Source of the DNA: Thiothrix sp.
Lineage (GTDB): Bacteria > Pseudomonadota > Gammaproteobacteria > Thiotrichales > Thiotrichaceae
DNA: 44,934 bases
Assembly (NCBI GenBank): GCA_008015155.1
Contig: SSFA01000001.1
Coordinates: 1-44,934, forward strand
Reading direction: 5' to 3'
Shown: piece after piece, positions 17,228 to 26,695 of the stretch
Numbering within the stretch: position 1 is the first letter of the stretch
Layout of the letters: each line of letters begins with the position of its first letter
The notes under the pieces: generated by a model
Seen by the model: only the letters and a program-made list of their open reading frames with translations
Told to the model about the DNA's origin: nothing
Database searches by the model: none
Made by a program: the position numbers and the translations under genes

Positions 17228-18088
17228 TTAAACTTTCAAGCGGCGCTGATAATAAACGATAAACAAACCGCTGCCGACTACTAAGCACACACCTAAGAGC
17301 TGACTGAAACTGACAAGCTCGCCAAATACTAAGAATCCGAGGACTAAGACCCAAGGCAAAACAAAATAGTTAAAAGGCTGTAGGACGACTGCCGGAGTGT
17401 ATTTAAAAGCTTGAATCATCGAGTAATGGCTTAAAATACTCAGCAAACAAAGTCCTGCCAGCTTTACACCTTCATTCAAGCTCATTGGCTCCCAAACAAA
17501 AGGTAAAAAAGGTGCTGTCACCGCTGCAGCCATTAAGCCGGTATAGAATAATGAAGAATCAGCGCTATCAGTGCTCGCCACATAGCGCGTTAACAAACTA
17601 TAAATAGCAAACAGAACTGCGCAAGCCACCGCAACCCAGCTATAGATCGTGAAGGAGACGGAACCCGGTGCAATAATCACCAGAGTACCGATAAAACCTA
17701 CAAAAATGCTTATCCAGCGCAATAGGCCAACCTTCTCCCCCAACAATAAGGGCGATAAAGCGGTAACCATGAGAGGAAAGCACGCAAAAATACTATGCAT
17801 CTGCCCGACGCCAATATGCGTTAGTGCCCAAGCAAATAACAGGCTTTCTAAGCCTAAGAGTACGCCACGTAAGAGTTGTACAGGTAGGTTATTGACTTTA
17901 ATAACGGCTTGTAGAGGACGTTTGCGCGTCGTCCACCAAGCTGCAAAGGCGAAAAATACTAGATAGCGAATCCCCAAAAACTGTAAAACTGGCATACTAT
18001 TGCCCAGTAATTTAGTAGTGGTGTCTTGAATAGCAAAAATAAATGTGGTGAAAATCATTAAGGCGATGCCTTTATTATAATCCTGCAT
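17228..18088 (-). CDS. EamA/DMT family transporter
   Basis: 286 residues with ten hydrophobic segments in two EamA repeats (about 8-140 and 150-280): FAIQDTTTKLLGNSMPVLQF, LTHIGVGQMHSIFACFPLMV, SPLLLGEKVGLLRWISIFVG. Family members export amino acids, nucleobases or other metabolites; substrate unknown. First gene of a two-gene operon with the GNAT gene, so the pair could modify and export one compound, which is speculative. Confidence 0.9.
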   Translation of the reverse strand: MQDYNKGIALMIFTTFIFAIQDTTTKLLGNSMPVLQFLGIRYLVFFAFAAWWTTRKRPLQAVIKVNNLPVQLLRGVLLGLESLLFAWALTHIGVGQMHSIFACFPLMVTALSPLLLGEKVGLLRWISIFVGFIGTLVIIAPGSVSFTIYSWVAVACAVLFAIYSLLTRYVASTDSADSSLFYTGLMAAAVTAPFLPFVWEPMSLNEGVKLAGLCLLSILSHYSMIQAFKYTPAVVLQPFNYFVLPWVLVLGFLVFGELVSFSQLLGVCLVVGSGLFIVYYQRRLKV

Positions 18089-18224
18089 GCCAATTATCCT
18101 TGGATTAAACGCCCTAGCATAAGCGTTCTAAGCACTTTAACCAATTGCTGAGCAAGACTTTTTATAAACTGCTAATTAACCGTTCAGGTCAAAATTCCTA
18201 AGCCTCTAGATGAAAAAAACTAGC

Positions 18225-18276
18225 TTGCTGCATTGCAGCAATTTACTTAAAATTTTGCTCATAAATAAATGAGCAA
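18225..18276. repeat. Two perfect inverted repeats upstream of the DUF1127 gene
   Basis: TTGCTGCA-T-TGCAGCAA at 18225-18241 and TTGCTCAT-N6-ATGAGCAA at 18255-18276. They share TTGCT/AGCAA ends and start 30 bp apart. They lie 32-84 nt before the DUF1127 start codon, so they may be operators or leader hairpins. The remaining part of the gap after the EamA transporter gene shows nothing else. Confidence 0.55.
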
Positions 18277-18308
18277 CATCAAAAACATATTAAACCTAGA
18301 GAAATAAA

Positions 18309-18566
18309 ATGAAAGCCTTAGCAATGATCTACAGCAGTATGATCGAAAACTTCCTGAAAACTCGTACTTTACGTAATTTAAACAAACTCAATGATAGCCA
18401 ATTAGATGATATCGGTGTGTCACGCGAGTTATTAGCACAAGGTGTGCAAGCTTACCCTTGGCGGATTATCGAAACTGGTTTGCAGCAGCCTACCACTGGC
18501 GCTGTGTTAGTTCAGTTCAAGCAAAAATCTGCCAATGATCAATATCAATTGCCACGTGCTGCTTAA
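18309..18566 (+). CDS. DUF1127 domain small protein
   Basis: 85 residues; the DUF1127 motif is RNLNKLNDSQLDDIGVSREL at about 23-42. Such short arginine-rich proteins regulate phosphate, polyamine or stress responses and in alphaproteobacteria bind RNA. The tail beyond the domain is not conserved to my eye. Two inverted repeats just upstream suggest specific control. Confidence 0.8.
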   Translation: MKALAMIYSSMIENFLKTRTLRNLNKLNDSQLDDIGVSRELLAQGVQAYPWRIIETGLQQPTTGAVLVQFKQKSANDQYQLPRAA

Positions 18567-18631
18567 GTTTTAAACCTAACCTCGCTGCCAGCGCTGCAGC
18601 TTAGCTAGATTTTCGCGTAGAATGCCGCGCC

Positions 18632-19261
18632 ATGAATCTAGATCTCTTTCAGCAAATTTTAACGGTGATTGCCACTGTTACCTTAGCCTTCAGTGGAGTG
18701 CTGCAAGCAGCGCGTTATCAGATGGATTTCTTTGGTGCTCTCGTCCTAGCCTTTGTTGGCTCAGTGGGCGGGGGTACCTTACGTGATCTATTAATCGGGG
18801 CTACTCCAGTGTTTTGGGCGGTTGACCCTAGCTATATTCAAATCATTATTCCGACTACTATTCTCTCCATTATCGCACTGCGTTTTTACACCCCTCCACC
18901 AAAGCTTTATCTCGTTGATATTGCAGATGCTGCTGGTTTAGCTTTATTTGCTATTTTAGGCGCGCAAAAAGCTTTAAATTATCAGCTAATAGAACCCGTG
19001 GCGGTGATTATGGGGGTCATTACGGGTATCGCAGGTGGGATGATTCGGGATGTCCTTACCCCAACCACGCCTTTCGTAATGCGTAGTGAAATGTATGCCT
19101 CAGCCGCTATTATTGGCGTCGTCGCTTACACCTTAGGGCGTAGCTATCTACCTGAAACAGCCGCGATGGTACTAGGCATGGGAGTGATCTTTAGCTTGAG
19201 AGTAGCGGCTATTTATTGGCAAATTAAAGTGCCGATTATTAAATTCAGAGATAAGGCTTGA
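18632..19261 (+). CDS. TRIC/YicG family cation channel protein
   Basis: 209 residues with seven hydrophobic segments and two internal repeats around GGGTLRDLL and GGMIRDVL, the hallmark of UPF0126/TRIC proteins (YicG, YadS). Prokaryotic TRIC proteins are trimeric monovalent cation channels; physiological role in bacteria is unsettled (glycine import has also been proposed for YicG-like proteins). The next gene starts 2 nt after its stop. Confidence 0.9.
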   Translation: MNLDLFQQILTVIATVTLAFSGVLQAARYQMDFFGALVLAFVGSVGGGTLRDLLIGATPVFWAVDPSYIQIIIPTTILSIIALRFYTPPPKLYLVDIADAAGLALFAILGAQKALNYQLIEPVAVIMGVITGIAGGMIRDVLTPTTPFVMRSEMYASAAIIGVVAYTLGRSYLPETAAMVLGMGVIFSLRVAAIYWQIKVPIIKFRDKA

Positions 19262-19263
19262 AC

Positions 19264-20202
19264 ATGAAACAGCTGCTCGTTTTAAGCTCAGAAGCGACTC
19301 GGTATCAGCAACTCCTTGCATCTTACAATCTGCCTGATCTGCAACTCCAATTCGCGGCTGGCCTTGAGCAGCTGCCAGCTGATGTAAGTAAAATTAATCT
19401 GGTTATCGCTGATCCGCCCTTATTAGCACCAATCTTGGAACGCTTACCTAAACTTCAATGGGTGCAATCAACCTTTGCAGGCGTCAATGCTTTATGCCAA
19501 CCAAACTTGCGGAAGGATTATCTCCTGAGCAATCTCAAAGGTGTGTTTGGCCCATTGATGAGCGAATATGTATTTGGCTATATCTTCGCCTTAGAACGCG
19601 GTTTGTTGCGTGCTTATCAACAACAGCAGCAACAGGTTTGGCAACCTTTTCCTTATCGAAGCTTAGCCGGCTTAAGCATTGGTATTGCTGGTTTAGGTGA
19701 TATCGGACAGCATCTTGCTAGCACTGCCCAACACTTTTCCATGTTCGTGAAAGGTTTGAAAACTAGCCTTACACCAGTACCCAAGGTAGACGAGCTTTAC
19801 ACACTGGCAGAGCTACCGGCTTTTTTACAGGATTTGGATTATTTAGTTATTACGCTACCTGCAACTGCTCACACACAGCATTTATTCGATGCTGATGCAT
19901 TAGCACAATTACCAGCTAAAACTGTTTTGATCAATGTAGGACGGGGTACGGTTATTGATCAGCAAGCCTTAACACAGCGCTTACAAACTAAGCAATTGCG
20001 CGCTGCGGTTTTAGATGTTTTTGCGGAAGAACCCTTAGCAGCTAGCGACCCTTTGTGGTCTTTAGATAATGTTTACTTAACACCGCATCAAGCGGCTGTC
20101 TCTTTTCCGGCAGATGTGGTGAAAATCTTTGTGGAAAATTATCAGCGCTTCCAAGACGGCCAAACTTTAAAGTATCTGATTGATTTTCAGAAAGGCTACT
20201 AA
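19264..20202 (+). CDS. NAD(P)-dependent D-2-hydroxyacid dehydrogenase
   Basis: 312 residues from ATG 19264 (AAGG 7 nt upstream). Rossmann loop GLGDIG at 143-148; catalytic R227 in NVGRG, E256 in FAEEPL and H275 in TPH. Reduces 2-keto acids such as glyoxylate or hydroxypyruvate to D-hydroxyacids in related enzymes (GhrA group); exact substrate unknown. Probably cotranscribed with the TRIC gene. Confidence 0.9.
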   Translation: MKQLLVLSSEATRYQQLLASYNLPDLQLQFAAGLEQLPADVSKINLVIADPPLLAPILERLPKLQWVQSTFAGVNALCQPNLRKDYLLSNLKGVFGPLMSEYVFGYIFALERGLLRAYQQQQQQVWQPFPYRSLAGLSIGIAGLGDIGQHLASTAQHFSMFVKGLKTSLTPVPKVDELYTLAELPAFLQDLDYLVITLPATAHTQHLFDADALAQLPAKTVLINVGRGTVIDQQALTQRLQTKQLRAAVLDVFAEEPLAASDPLWSLDNVYLTPHQAAVSFPADVVKIFVENYQRFQDGQTLKYLIDFQKGY

Positions 20203-20206
20203 GTCT

Positions 20207-20247
20207 AGTAGCGCCGCTTCTTGTGATTTTCCAAGAAGCGGACTACT
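20207..20247. terminator. Long bidirectional hairpin between convergent genes
   Basis: CCGCTTCTTG (20214-20223) pairs with CAAGAAGCGG (20232-20241); AGTAG and CTACT extend the stem after a small bulge. T-runs are short on both sides, yet position between two convergent stops fits a shared terminator. Confidence 0.65.
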
Positions 20248-20260
20248 TTAAGGGCTTAAC

Positions 20261-20812
20261 TTAGTATTGCAGTTGTACATCCATTTGCTGGTATTTAGGG
20301 GCAAACTTCGGTTTAACGCCACTGGTATTTAGACCCGGTTGGCAAGAATAATTATGATTATGCATCACGCCGCCATTGGGGTGGCTATGGGTAATAGAGC
20401 GTGTGCATTCATTAGCTGGATGCGTGTGGCTAACACTTTCATTGCGTGTTGCTGGGCGGGTTTGCCGGTTAGGCCGCTGCTGTTGACGCGTTTGGCGATT
20501 AGCACGATTAGAGTTTGCCTGCTGAACCGCTGCCTTTAAAAAACGCTGATTCACCCAACCAGTCTGCCCTGCCCAACTGACTTCGATCCAGCTACCTTGT
20601 TTGTTACCTGTAGCGACCACCGTTTGCCCATTATATGGAATGCTACCGATCACATCACTGTTCGAATTAGGGCCGGCACGCATGTTTAAAACATCGTTGC
20701 TGCTGACGTTTACCACTTGCATGAATTGAGTAGCCGCCTGAGCCGGTACTACTGCTGCTAAAGCCATAGCCGATGCTAGAGCAACCGTGCGTAGTGTTTG
20801 ACGTAGTTTCAT
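20261..20812 (-). CDS. Secreted SH3b domain protein
   Basis: 183 residues: signal peptide ending PAQA-ATQ near residue 26, an SH3b domain (VLNMRAGPNSNSDVIGSIPY; WAGQTGWVNQRFLK), a Gln/Arg/Asn-rich linker, and a His- and Cys-containing tail (HTHPANECTRSITHSHPNGG). Bacterial SH3b domains bind cell-wall peptides. The His-rich tail might bind metal, which is inference. A second SH3b protein is encoded at 31.7 kb. Confidence 0.85.
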   Translation of the reverse strand: MKLRQTLRTVALASAMALAAVVPAQAATQFMQVVNVSSNDVLNMRAGPNSNSDVIGSIPYNGQTVVATGNKQGSWIEVSWAGQTGWVNQRFLKAAVQQANSNRANRQTRQQQRPNRQTRPATRNESVSHTHPANECTRSITHSHPNGGVMHNHNYSCQPGLNTSGVKPKFAPKYQQMDVQLQY

Positions 20813-20905
20813 TAAAGAATCCTTCCTTATATCGTTAGATTAGACACTCAGCGGCTAAGCCGCCCCTCTCACAAGTTTAGCACTCAAATACGCGTTGGTG
20901 ATGCT

Positions 20906-22288
20906 TCAATAAGCCACAGTCACCAAACCGCGATCAGGGACCACCTCAAATAAGGCGTATACTTTACCTTCATTAACCACAGTACGAGCTGGACGCGCCC
21001 TCGCATTTTGCTGAACACTAAGGCTTCCATTCCAAGCATCCGGCAGGCGCATTTTGAGCGTCAGTGGCTGATCGAACCAGGCATCATTCATTTGGTCTTT
21101 GAGTTGAAAGCTCACCGTATTCGCAGTACGTTGGATATTACTCATTTGCGCCGTCGCGTACTCTTGCCCATACTGTGCGACTTGCGTGAATGGTGCGATC
21201 CATACCTTAGCCTCTACTTCTTGCAGATGTGCTAAGACTTGGCGCACGTCATTTTTAGCAGCTTCAGTTGGTAGATTATGATAATGCACGACATACCAAG
21301 TCCGATAATTCGTACTCGCTGGATTGAAGACAGAATCGAAATAAGCCCAAGGGGCCTGTGGATTCAGAAAGTTACGTGACGAACTAACGGAAGGGACTTT
21401 TAAATAATCAATTTTAGCTGGATTATTCAAAGCGCCATACACATCACGTACGGCTAGAAAATACTTAGCTGCCTCAGCTCGACTATTTTTGGTGCGATCG
21501 CTGGTTAAAGGCTCACAAGGCGAACCGCGCTTATCGGTATTAATTCCAAAGGGATAAGCTAGCGTCCGCACCTTGGCATTAGCCAAATTACGCTCGATTT
21601 CGACTTGGGACTGGCGATATTCCCTAAAAGTATAAAAAAGCGCATCACATAAATGTGTCTGTCCATGCGATTGAACCTCATGACCACTGTCTAGGGCTTT
21701 TTGCCAATGCCCCCAATGATCCGCTGAACTCCAGCCGATTTGATTGGCAATCAAAAACCAAGTCCATTTCCAGCCATACTGCTCAGACATTTCATACCAA
21801 AAGGCGTGATCCTGCACATGGTTATCGTCAATCGTTAGGCTAAAAGCGGCGATTTTATCTTTGGCCCACATCGAGATACTTAAATCACCGACATTAGTCG
21901 GCCATTGCAGGCCTTTGACTGTAAAGCGTGCCGTATTGCCTGGATCAGGCAAATTTAATAACTGCCCTGGCTTACTGACTGGCGGCACAGGTGGTGAAGT
22001 AAAGCTATAATCACCTACTTCACGCTTAGGCATCGGAGTGCTTGGTATAAGGGTATCTTGAGCAGATTCGCTACTCGCTAAGCGTTTGGCACGCTCATTT
22101 TCTAAATACCACAAGCTATCTGCTTGATCATATAAAGCCGCTTGCTGATCTTCTGCTTCTAGGGTTTGGGCTAGAGTTTGCGTTTGTGTAGCTTGAGTTT
22201 GTGAGGTGGGTTGATCATGACAGGCACTTAGACTGAGGGCTAAGGCTAGTAATGAAATTTGTAAACTGCCATGTTTTAGATTAATCAT
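20906..22288 (-). CDS. Lipoprotein with polysaccharide deacetylase-like domain
   Basis: 460 residues from ATG 22288 with GGGAG upstream; the frame is open further but that segment is unlike a signal. Lipobox LSLSAC gives a lipid-anchored protein with a Gln/Thr-rich linker. The central part fits a NodB-type deacetylase: FSLTIDDNHVQDHAFWYEMS (D-D motif), then EVQSHGQTH as the metal-binding histidines. Probably trims acetyl groups from an envelope or extracellular polysaccharide. The last ~80 residues form a beta-rich C-terminal part. Divergent from the SEFIR gene. Confidence 0.8.
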   Translation of the reverse strand: MINLKHGSLQISLLALALSLSACHDQPTSQTQATQTQTLAQTLEAEDQQAALYDQADSLWYLENERAKRLASSESAQDTLIPSTPMPKREVGDYSFTSPPVPPVSKPGQLLNLPDPGNTARFTVKGLQWPTNVGDLSISMWAKDKIAAFSLTIDDNHVQDHAFWYEMSEQYGWKWTWFLIANQIGWSSADHWGHWQKALDSGHEVQSHGQTHLCDALFYTFREYRQSQVEIERNLANAKVRTLAYPFGINTDKRGSPCEPLTSDRTKNSRAEAAKYFLAVRDVYGALNNPAKIDYLKVPSVSSSRNFLNPQAPWAYFDSVFNPASTNYRTWYVVHYHNLPTEAAKNDVRQVLAHLQEVEAKVWIAPFTQVAQYGQEYATAQMSNIQRTANTVSFQLKDQMNDAWFDQPLTLKMRLPDAWNGSLSVQQNARARPARTVVNEGKVYALFEVVPDRGLVTVAY

Positions 22289-22413
22289 AGAACTTGCTCC
22301 CTTTTCATTAATGACCCTACAAACATTAAGTGAGTTCCTCGAAAACTTAAGAAATCGGGGACTAAAGCTTAAAAAAGCTATAATTAGGTAATAATTTTTT
22401 AAGGAAGCTTGCC

Positions 22414-23067
22414 ATGCCAAACCGCAGCCGCGTGTTTATTAGCTACAGCCATGATTCCGAACAACATGTGCAATTTGTGCTCGAACTGGCCGAACGCCTC
22501 ATCGAAGATGGATTTAATTGTGTCTTAGATTTTTCTTTAGATGAGGCTCCGACAGAAGGTTGGCGCGCTTGGTTCGAGGCAGAGCTTCAAGCAGCTGATT
22601 TTACTTTGGTTATTTGCACTCCCAGTTATTGGGAGCGTTATCGGTCTAATGCACTGCTTACACCTCATACCGAAAATTTTAGTGGTTTAGTGATCACTGA
22701 AGAACTTTATAATACTTATGTCGCGCAAACTAAATTTGTGCCGATTCTGCCAGAGGGCGGTAAGCTGCAAGCTATTATCCCTCCCCTGCAAGGTCAAAAC
22801 GCTTATGAGCTAATGACCGATTACTTAGGCTTACATCAGCTTTTGAAAAATCGTTCTGTTCGCAGCAGTAAAGCTGAGCCACAAGCAGTCCGTTGGACTG
22901 ACAGCACTGACAGCCAAGCTCAGTCAGCTCCCTTGAGCAAACCTACAAGGCTATCTGAAGAAACCACTAGAGCTCATTCCTCTAGTGGCGACAATAAGCA
23001 GATTATTTATCTAGCAGTGATCGGCGGGCTAATTTTAGGTGCTGCCTTACTGTTTTTACTGTTTTAA
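22414..23067 (+). CDS. SEFIR/TIR domain protein with C-terminal membrane anchor
   Basis: 217 residues: SEFIR/TIR-like domain at about 1-150 (SRVFISYSHDSEQHVQFVLE; NCVLDFSLDEAPTEGW; FTLVICTPSYWERY; GLVITEELYN with E96/E97 as the candidate catalytic glutamate), a Ser/Thr-rich linker, and one membrane helix at about 195-216 ending at the C-terminus. TIR-type domains cleave NAD+ or act as scaffolds, often in phage defence. The tail anchor would hold the domain at the inner membrane facing the cytoplasm. No obvious partner effector is adjacent. RBS AAGGAAG supports the start. Confidence 0.82.
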   Translation: MPNRSRVFISYSHDSEQHVQFVLELAERLIEDGFNCVLDFSLDEAPTEGWRAWFEAELQAADFTLVICTPSYWERYRSNALLTPHTENFSGLVITEELYNTYVAQTKFVPILPEGGKLQAIIPPLQGQNAYELMTDYLGLHQLLKNRSVRSSKAEPQAVRWTDSTDSQAQSAPLSKPTRLSEETTRAHSSSGDNKQIIYLAVIGGLILGAALLFLLF

Positions 23068-23070
23068 ACC

Positions 23071-24045
23071 TCAGCGTTCTTTGACATAGGGCACACCAAT
23101 AGCTTTGGGCGGATTGGCTTTGCCAATAAAGCCCGCTAACAGGATGACTGTGAGTAAATAAGGCAAGGCCTCAATTAACTGCACTGGAACTAAGCCAATC
23201 CCTGGCAAAGTCACTCCTTGTAAACGCACGGCCACCGCGTCGAGGAAACCAAAGAGCAGACAGGCAAATAAAATTGGCCACGGCCGCCATTTGGCAAAAA
23301 TCAAAGCTGCAAGTGCCATAAAGCCTTGGCCAGCGGTCATATCACGAATGAATTGAGCATTTTGCGCAGTAGCTAAATAAGCCCCCGCAAAACCGCATAG
23401 TACACCTGCAATAATTACAGCCCGATAACGCAAACTAGCCACCGAAATCCCTGCCGTATCCACTGCTTTAGGGTTTTCGCCTACTGCACGTAAACGCAAA
23501 CCAAAGCGGGTGCGATACAAAACCCACCAACTTAAAGGCACTAGAGCGAAAGCTAAATACACCAGAATATTATGTCCAGATAATAACTCGCTATACAGCA
23601 AACCAATGAAAGGCACATCCGCTACTTGCTCTGCAAAGGGTAAAGTTATAGCAGTGAAGCGCTGATCATTCGTTAAAGCTGGAGTAGATCCTCCTTGATG
23701 GAACCAAGCTAAGCCTAAAACCACGGTTAAACCGGAGGCTAAAATATTGATTGCTACCCCGCTTACCACTTGATTACCACGATGCGTAATACAAGCAAAG
23801 CCATGTAATAAAGCAAAACATACCGAAGCGACAATTGCCATCAATAAGCCTAGCCAGACAGAACCGCTGACTGAAGCTACGGTTGCTGCTGCAAAAGCGC
23901 CAACCAACATTTTACCTTCTAAACCAATATCAACAATCCCAGAACGCTCTGAAAATAAACCTGCTAAGGCAGCGAAGAGTAAAGGGGTTGACACCCTCAG
24001 GGTGGCATCTAGCGTTAAAATCAACGAAACCCAAAAATCCTGCAT
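23071..24045 (-). CDS. BMP-type ABC transporter permease 2 (NupQ/YufQ-like)
   Basis: 324 residues from ATG 24045, preceded by GGGAGG; an upstream in-frame start would overlap the previous gene more. Around eight to ten membrane helices with ALAGLFSERSGIVDIGLEGK, the signature of nucleoside-type permeases paired with BMP binding proteins. Last gene of the four-gene operon. Family members import guanosine or other nucleosides. Confidence 0.9.
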   Translation of the reverse strand: MQDFWVSLILTLDATLRVSTPLLFAALAGLFSERSGIVDIGLEGKMLVGAFAAATVASVSGSVWLGLLMAIVASVCFALLHGFACITHRGNQVVSGVAINILASGLTVVLGLAWFHQGGSTPALTNDQRFTAITLPFAEQVADVPFIGLLYSELLSGHNILVYLAFALVPLSWWVLYRTRFGLRLRAVGENPKAVDTAGISVASLRYRAVIIAGVLCGFAGAYLATAQNAQFIRDMTAGQGFMALAALIFAKWRPWPILFACLLFGFLDAVAVRLQGVTLPGIGLVPVQLIEALPYLLTVILLAGFIGKANPPKAIGVPYVKER

Positions 24046-24047
24046 GA

Positions 24048-25148
24048 TTAAGCCTCCCTCGCAAATCGTAATAACCAACGCTGCAAAGGCGCTCGATACA
24101 TAAATTCTAAGGCACCTGAAAACAGAATAATTAAGCCTTGAATCACCACGACGACATCACGAGTCACACTAGGAATTTCAAAAGCCAACTCAGCACCACC
24201 TTGATAAAGCGCGCCAAATAATAAAGCAGCAAGCATCACACCAATAGGATGATTACGCCCCATTAAGGCAACTGCAATACCCGCAAAACCATAGCCGGTA
24301 TTAAAGCCTAAGACTAAACGATGCTGAACACCTAAAAGCTCATTTACCGCTACAAAGCCGGCTAAGGCACCAGAGAGCAGCATAGCCAACATTACGATGC
24401 GCTTAGGATTAATCCCTGCATAAATAGCTGCTTCAGGATTAGCCCCAACAGTACGCAACTCATAGCCCCAGCGGGTTTTCCATAAAAATACCCAAACTGC
24501 CACACAGCAAACTAGCGCTAAGATAAGCGAGATATTCAAAGGCGAGGCAGCGAACTCAATGCCAAAAGCGGCCATGAACTCTTGCCAAGTCCAAAGGCTA
24601 GCAGTTTCTGGAAACGCTCGGCTTGCTGGCATACCTTGTCCGGGTTCAGAGAAAAGATTAACCAGCAAATACACCATTAAAGAAGCAGCGAGAAAGTTAA
24701 ACATAATCGTGGTAATAACAATATGACTACCTCGATAGGCTTGTAAATAAGCCGGAATCGCTGCCCAAGCTGCCCCAAAAGCAGCAGCGGCTAAAATCGC
24801 TAAAGGTAATAATAGCCAAGGCGGCAAAAAGGAGCCTAAGCCCAAAGCGACTAAGCTAACCCCCAAACCTGCAATATAGGCCTGTCCTTCACCACCAATA
24901 TTAAATAGCCCCGCATGGAAAGCGATAGCTACTGCTAAGCCTGTAAAAATAAAATTAGTGGTGTAATACAGGGTATAACCAATCCCCTCTTCATAACCAA
25001 AAGCACCCTGTACTAGAATTTTGGCTGCTTCCCAAGGATCAATCCCAATCACTAAAAACAGGATGGTAGTAAAAATAAACGCCGTGAGAATATTCAGCAG
25101 CGGCAATAAAAATACGGATAAAAATTTGTTTAAGGTCGCTGCTTTCAT
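24048..25148 (-). CDS. BMP-type ABC transporter permease 1 (NupP/YufP-like)
   Basis: 366 residues, many membrane helices; FHAGLFNIGGEGQAYIAGLG, RGSHIVITTIMFNFLAASLM and NPEAAIYAGINPKRIVMLAM are typical of the NupP type. Overlaps the ATPase gene by 4 nt. Forms the inner-membrane channel together with the second permease. Confidence 0.9.
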   Translation of the reverse strand: MKAATLNKFLSVFLLPLLNILTAFIFTTILFLVIGIDPWEAAKILVQGAFGYEEGIGYTLYYTTNFIFTGLAVAIAFHAGLFNIGGEGQAYIAGLGVSLVALGLGSFLPPWLLLPLAILAAAAFGAAWAAIPAYLQAYRGSHIVITTIMFNFLAASLMVYLLVNLFSEPGQGMPASRAFPETASLWTWQEFMAAFGIEFAASPLNISLILALVCCVAVWVFLWKTRWGYELRTVGANPEAAIYAGINPKRIVMLAMLLSGALAGFVAVNELLGVQHRLVLGFNTGYGFAGIAVALMGRNHPIGVMLAALLFGALYQGGAELAFEIPSVTRDVVVVIQGLIILFSGALEFMYRAPLQRWLLRFAREA

Positions 25149-26692
25149 GCAGAGTGTCCTTGTTGGTTATTTGGATCTAAAGCATTGGCCATCAATAGCC
25201 CAAGGATTTGTTCATTCGCTTGTTCACGGCTCACTTCGCCAGTAATCACTCCGCCACACATGACTAGAATGCGATCTGATAGGGTCATGATTTCATCAAG
25301 TTCTACTGACACCAAGAGAATGCCCTTACCTTCATTACGCATGTCCATGATGTGTTGATGAATAAATTCAATCGCGCCAATATCGACACCCCGGGTAGGT
25401 TGGCCAACTAAGAGAAGTTGCGGATCTGCACCAATCTCGCGGGCTAAAACAATTTTTTGCTGATTCCCGCCCGAAAAATTATTTGAACCCAAAAAAGGAT
25501 CACGGGGGCGAATATCAAACTGCTCAGCACGATCTGTGTATTCTGTACGGATCGCTGGATCATTTAAGGTTAAACCGTGGTTATATTTGCCTACCCGTTG
25601 ATAACCTAAAATAGAGGATTGATAAGCTGCAAAGGGCAAAACTAAGCCCATACGATGCCGATCTTCAGGTACATGCGCCAAACCTAGTTCACGCATACGT
25701 GCCGCATTCACTGGCTGCTGAGGCGTAAGCTTTTGACCAGCAAAATTAATTTCACCTTCGTTGAACGGCAGAATGCCGGCTAAAGCTTGTAGTAGCTCAC
25801 TTTGTCCATTCCCAGACACGCCTGCAATCCCAACAATCTCACCAGCTGCAACCTGCAAACTCACTTGATTGACGCGGGGAATGCCTTGTTTGTCGCGTAC
25901 CGTTAAGTCCCGAACGTTTAATAGCACTTGACCCGCAGTCTGCTCATGCCGATCAACTGACTGGCGAATCTTACGCCCTACCATTAATTCAGCCAGCTCA
26001 GGCATACTCGTCGCCGCTGTTTCGCGATGTGCCACCATTTGACCTTGGCGCATCACAGAGACTTGATCAGTAATGGCCATAATTTCGCGTAACTTATGCG
26101 TAATCAACAGAATCGTGACCCCATCTGCTTTCAAAGTACGCAAAATTTTGAATAAGTCGTCAGCTTCTTGTGGGGTAAGCACGCCGGTTGGTTCATCAAG
26201 AATGAGAATTCGCGCTTCCCGATACAGGGTTTTAAGGATTTCAATTCTTTGCTGAACCCCTACTGCTAATTGATTCACGGGAATATCTAAAGGCACTTCT
26301 AAGCCATAAAGGCGGCTTAATTCAGCTAAACGCTGACGTACACGCTGCTCACCTTCATGCAGCAAAGCCCCGCCTTCTGCACCCAGCATAATATTTTCTA
26401 AGGCTGTGAACTCATCCACCAACATAAAATGCTGATGCACCATCCCAATACCTAAGGCAATTGCCTGTTTAGAATCGTGAATCTTAACAGTCTGACCTTG
26501 AATACGGATTTCACCACTGTCTGCTTGGTAAAATCCGTAGATAATGCTCATTAAGGTTGATTTGCCTGCGCCATTTTCGCCGATGATGCCATGAATAGTT
26601 CCAGAGGGAACGCACAGGGAAATATCTTGATTCGCTTTGACTAAACCAAAGCGTTTACTGATTCCAATCAGCTCTAAGGCGCAGGCTGTCAA
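25145..26692 (-). CDS. BMP-type ABC transporter ATPase, two-domain (NupO/YufO-like)
   Basis: 515 residues with two ABC domains. Domain 1: Walker A GENGAGKST, signature VGVQQRIEILK (degenerate, as usual for this family) and LILDEPTGVL. Domain 2: degenerate Walker A GVSGNGQSE and a clear signature FSGGNQQKIVLAREIG. Follows the binding-protein gene by 3 nt and overlaps the next permease gene. Powers import of a nucleoside-like substrate. Confidence 0.93.
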   Translation of the reverse strand: MTACALELIGISKRFGLVKANQDISLCVPSGTIHGIIGENGAGKSTLMSIIYGFYQADSGEIRIQGQTVKIHDSKQAIALGIGMVHQHFMLVDEFTALENIMLGAEGGALLHEGEQRVRQRLAELSRLYGLEVPLDIPVNQLAVGVQQRIEILKTLYREARILILDEPTGVLTPQEADDLFKILRTLKADGVTILLITHKLREIMAITDQVSVMRQGQMVAHRETAATSMPELAELMVGRKIRQSVDRHEQTAGQVLLNVRDLTVRDKQGIPRVNQVSLQVAAGEIVGIAGVSGNGQSELLQALAGILPFNEGEINFAGQKLTPQQPVNAARMRELGLAHVPEDRHRMGLVLPFAAYQSSILGYQRVGKYNHGLTLNDPAIRTEYTDRAEQFDIRPRDPFLGSNNFSGGNQQKIVLAREIGADPQLLLVGQPTRGVDIGAIEFIHQHIMDMRNEGKGILLVSVELDEIMTLSDRILVMCGGVITGEVSREQANEQILGLLMANALDPNNQQGHSA

Positions 26693-26695
26693 GGC

